Shown: positions 4,750 through 5,775 of the stretch, one piece after another | Layout: each line of letters begins with the position of its first letter | How positions within the stretch are numbered: the stretch's first letter is position 1 | Assembly: GCA_011682665.1 (NCBI GenBank) | Contig: JAACEG010000034.1 | Span: 1-5,775, forward strand | Direction: 5' to 3' | Source of the DNA: Lysobacteraceae bacterium | GTDB lineage: Bacteria > Patescibacteriota > Patescibacteriia > JAACEG01 | Length of the DNA stretch: 5,775 nt | Translations under genes and position numbers: made by a program | Notes under the pieces: generated by a model | Database searches by the model: none | What the model saw: only the letters and a program-made list of their open reading frames with translations | Told to the model about the DNA's origin: nothing

Positions 4750-5775
4750 ATGCCTATTCCGCAATTAAGAAGCAAAAATCAAGATTTTTCTAATAAAAGA
4801 ATTATTGTGCCAAAAAAAGTATCTAATTGGAAAAAACAAAAAAAACGCAAAAATTTTTTAAAAAATTTACTAAAAAAAATAATATTTTTTTGTTTTATAT
4901 TATTCTTTTTAAGTCTTATTGCTGGTGTTGGAGCTATTGTTTGGTATTCTAAAGACTTACCTGATCCCAATCAATTAATAAAAAGAACTGTTCCTCTTTC
5001 TACAAAAATTTTTGATCGTTCCGGAAAAACTGTTTTATATGAAATTCATGGCGATGAAAATAGAAATTTTGTTAATATAGATAAGATTCCTCCTTTTGCT
5101 ATAGAAGCAACTATATCTATAGAAGACAAAAATTTTTACGAGCATCAGGGATTTTCATTATGGGGAATTTTCAGGGGAGTTATTATTTCTAAATTAGAAG
5201 GAAAAAGAATGCAAGGCGGTTCAACTATAACTCAACAACTTATTAAAAATGCTATTCTTACCAATGAAAGGACAATTAGCAGAAAAATAAAAGAATTAGT
5301 TTTAGCTTGGAGGATGGAGAAAGAATTCAGCAAAAATCAAATTTTGCAGTTATACTTCAATGAAATACCTTATGGGTCAACGGCCTATGGAATTGAATCA
5401 GCCAGCAATCTTTATTTTGGAAAATCAGCGCAAGATTTAACTTTAGCTGAATCAGCAATATTGGCAGCTTTGCCTCAGGCCCCAACATATTATTCTCCTT
5501 ATGGTTCTCACAAAGATAAATTAATTGTCCGCCAACGATATATTTTAAAGTTAATGTTTGAGCAGAATTATATTGATAGACAAGAATACGAAGAAGCTCT
5601 TGCGGAAAAGTTAAAATTCAAAGAACGCAGAGAGAATATTATCGCTCCGCATTTTGTAATGTATATTAAAGAAAAACTTAGTAAAAAATATGGGGAAAAA
5701 ATGGTTGAGCAAGGAGGATTGCAAGTGATTACGACTTTAGATGTATATAAACAAAAAAAAGCTGAACAAGCTATT
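4750..5775 (+). CDS. Class A penicillin-binding protein, N-terminal part (GT51 glycosyltransferase), cut by window end
   Basis: The frame stays open for 342 codons to the last base. Residues 1-43 are Lys/Arg-rich and cytoplasmic, about 44-66 form one membrane anchor, and the rest faces outward. All GT51 motifs for polymerising lipid II into glycan strands are present: EDKNFYEHQGF at 125-135 (catalytic E125), QGGSTITQQLIKN at 155-167, RKIKELVLAWRMEKE at 178-192 (E182, the second catalytic Glu by family comparison), LYFNEIPYG at 201-209, and GIESASNLYFGKS at 214-226. Residues 298-333 (APHFVMYIKEKL, then GGLQVITTLD) match the linker before a transpeptidase domain, expected beyond the window but not seen. 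The ATG at 4750 is the only sensible start, since the next in-frame Met (154) lies inside the catalytic domain. The nearest Shine-Dalgarno-like run, GGGGAGGA at 4725-4732, is 17 nt away and lies mostly in the repeat. The gene diverges from purM. Confidence 0.94.
   Translation, partial: MPIPQLRSKNQDFSNKRIIVPKKVSNWKKQKKRKNFLKNLLKKIIFFCFILFFLSLIAGVGAIVWYSKDLPDPNQLIKRTVPLSTKIFDRSGKTVLYEIHGDENRNFVNIDKIPPFAIEATISIEDKNFYEHQGFSLWGIFRGVIISKLEGKRMQGGSTITQQLIKNAILTNERTISRKIKELVLAWRMEKEFSKNQILQLYFNEIPYGSTAYGIESASNLYFGKSAQDLTLAESAILAALPQAPTYYSPYGSHKDKLIVRQRYILKLMFEQNYIDRQEYEEALAEKLKFKERRENIIAPHFVMYIKEKLSKKYGEKMVEQGGLQVITTLDVYKQKKAEQAI

Noticed and set aside
4779..4970. 63-codon minus-strand reading frame
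   Set aside because: It is antisense to the Lys-rich N-terminus and membrane anchor of the penicillin-binding protein, whose motifs run in frame on the plus strand.

Overview
The window is very AT-rich DNA with compact genes, standard-code stops (TAA, TAA, TAG, TAA; no in-frame TGA in any of the five genes) and clusters of GC-rich miniature inverted repeats. This suits a Candidate Phyla Radiation (Patescibacteria) genome of the Parcubacteria or Microgenomates kind. It argues against Gracilibacteria or Absconditabacteria, which read TGA as glycine. The assignment is inferred from overall character, not from a marker gene.

Layout. Positions 1-205 hold no recognisable gene: a small CTGCC/GGCAG hairpin, then a clear intrinsic terminator. 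Positions 206-2783, all on the minus strand, form a three-gene set transcribed right to left: prephenate dehydratase (pheA, without an ACT domain), a prephenate/arogenate dehydrogenase of plant-like type (tyrA), and a class I/II PLP aminotransferase. A near-consensus promoter (TTGACT, 17 bp, TATAAT) precedes pheA and the terminator at 160-186 closes the unit. Together the enzymes would turn prephenate into phenylalanine and tyrosine, either through the keto acids or through arogenate.

Positions 2892-4109, also minus strand, hold a self-contained purM-like gene (AIR synthase family, purine synthesis). It has its own strong terminator, a perfect AGGAGG ribosome-binding site and a leader hairpin. 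It is visibly richer in G+C than its neighbours and its protein departs from canonical PurM at two motifs.

Positions 4110-4749 are non-coding between divergent genes. They contain the purM leader and candidate promoters, two pairs of REP/MITE-like GC-rich hairpin units in opposite arrangements, and between them an extremely AT-rich stretch (8 G/C in the 120 bases 4501-4620). From 4750 to the right edge, on the plus strand, runs the N-terminal part of a class A penicillin-binding protein: membrane anchor plus the whole GT51 glycosyltransferase domain. The gene is cut by the window end.

No defence system, CRISPR array, tRNA, rRNA or transposase gene is visible. The points most worth a second look are the possible arogenate route, the altered TRF motif and missing ACT domain of the dehydratase, the repeat cluster, the 19-bp tandem duplication over the purM stop codon, and a 16-bp sequence shared by two putative promoter regions.
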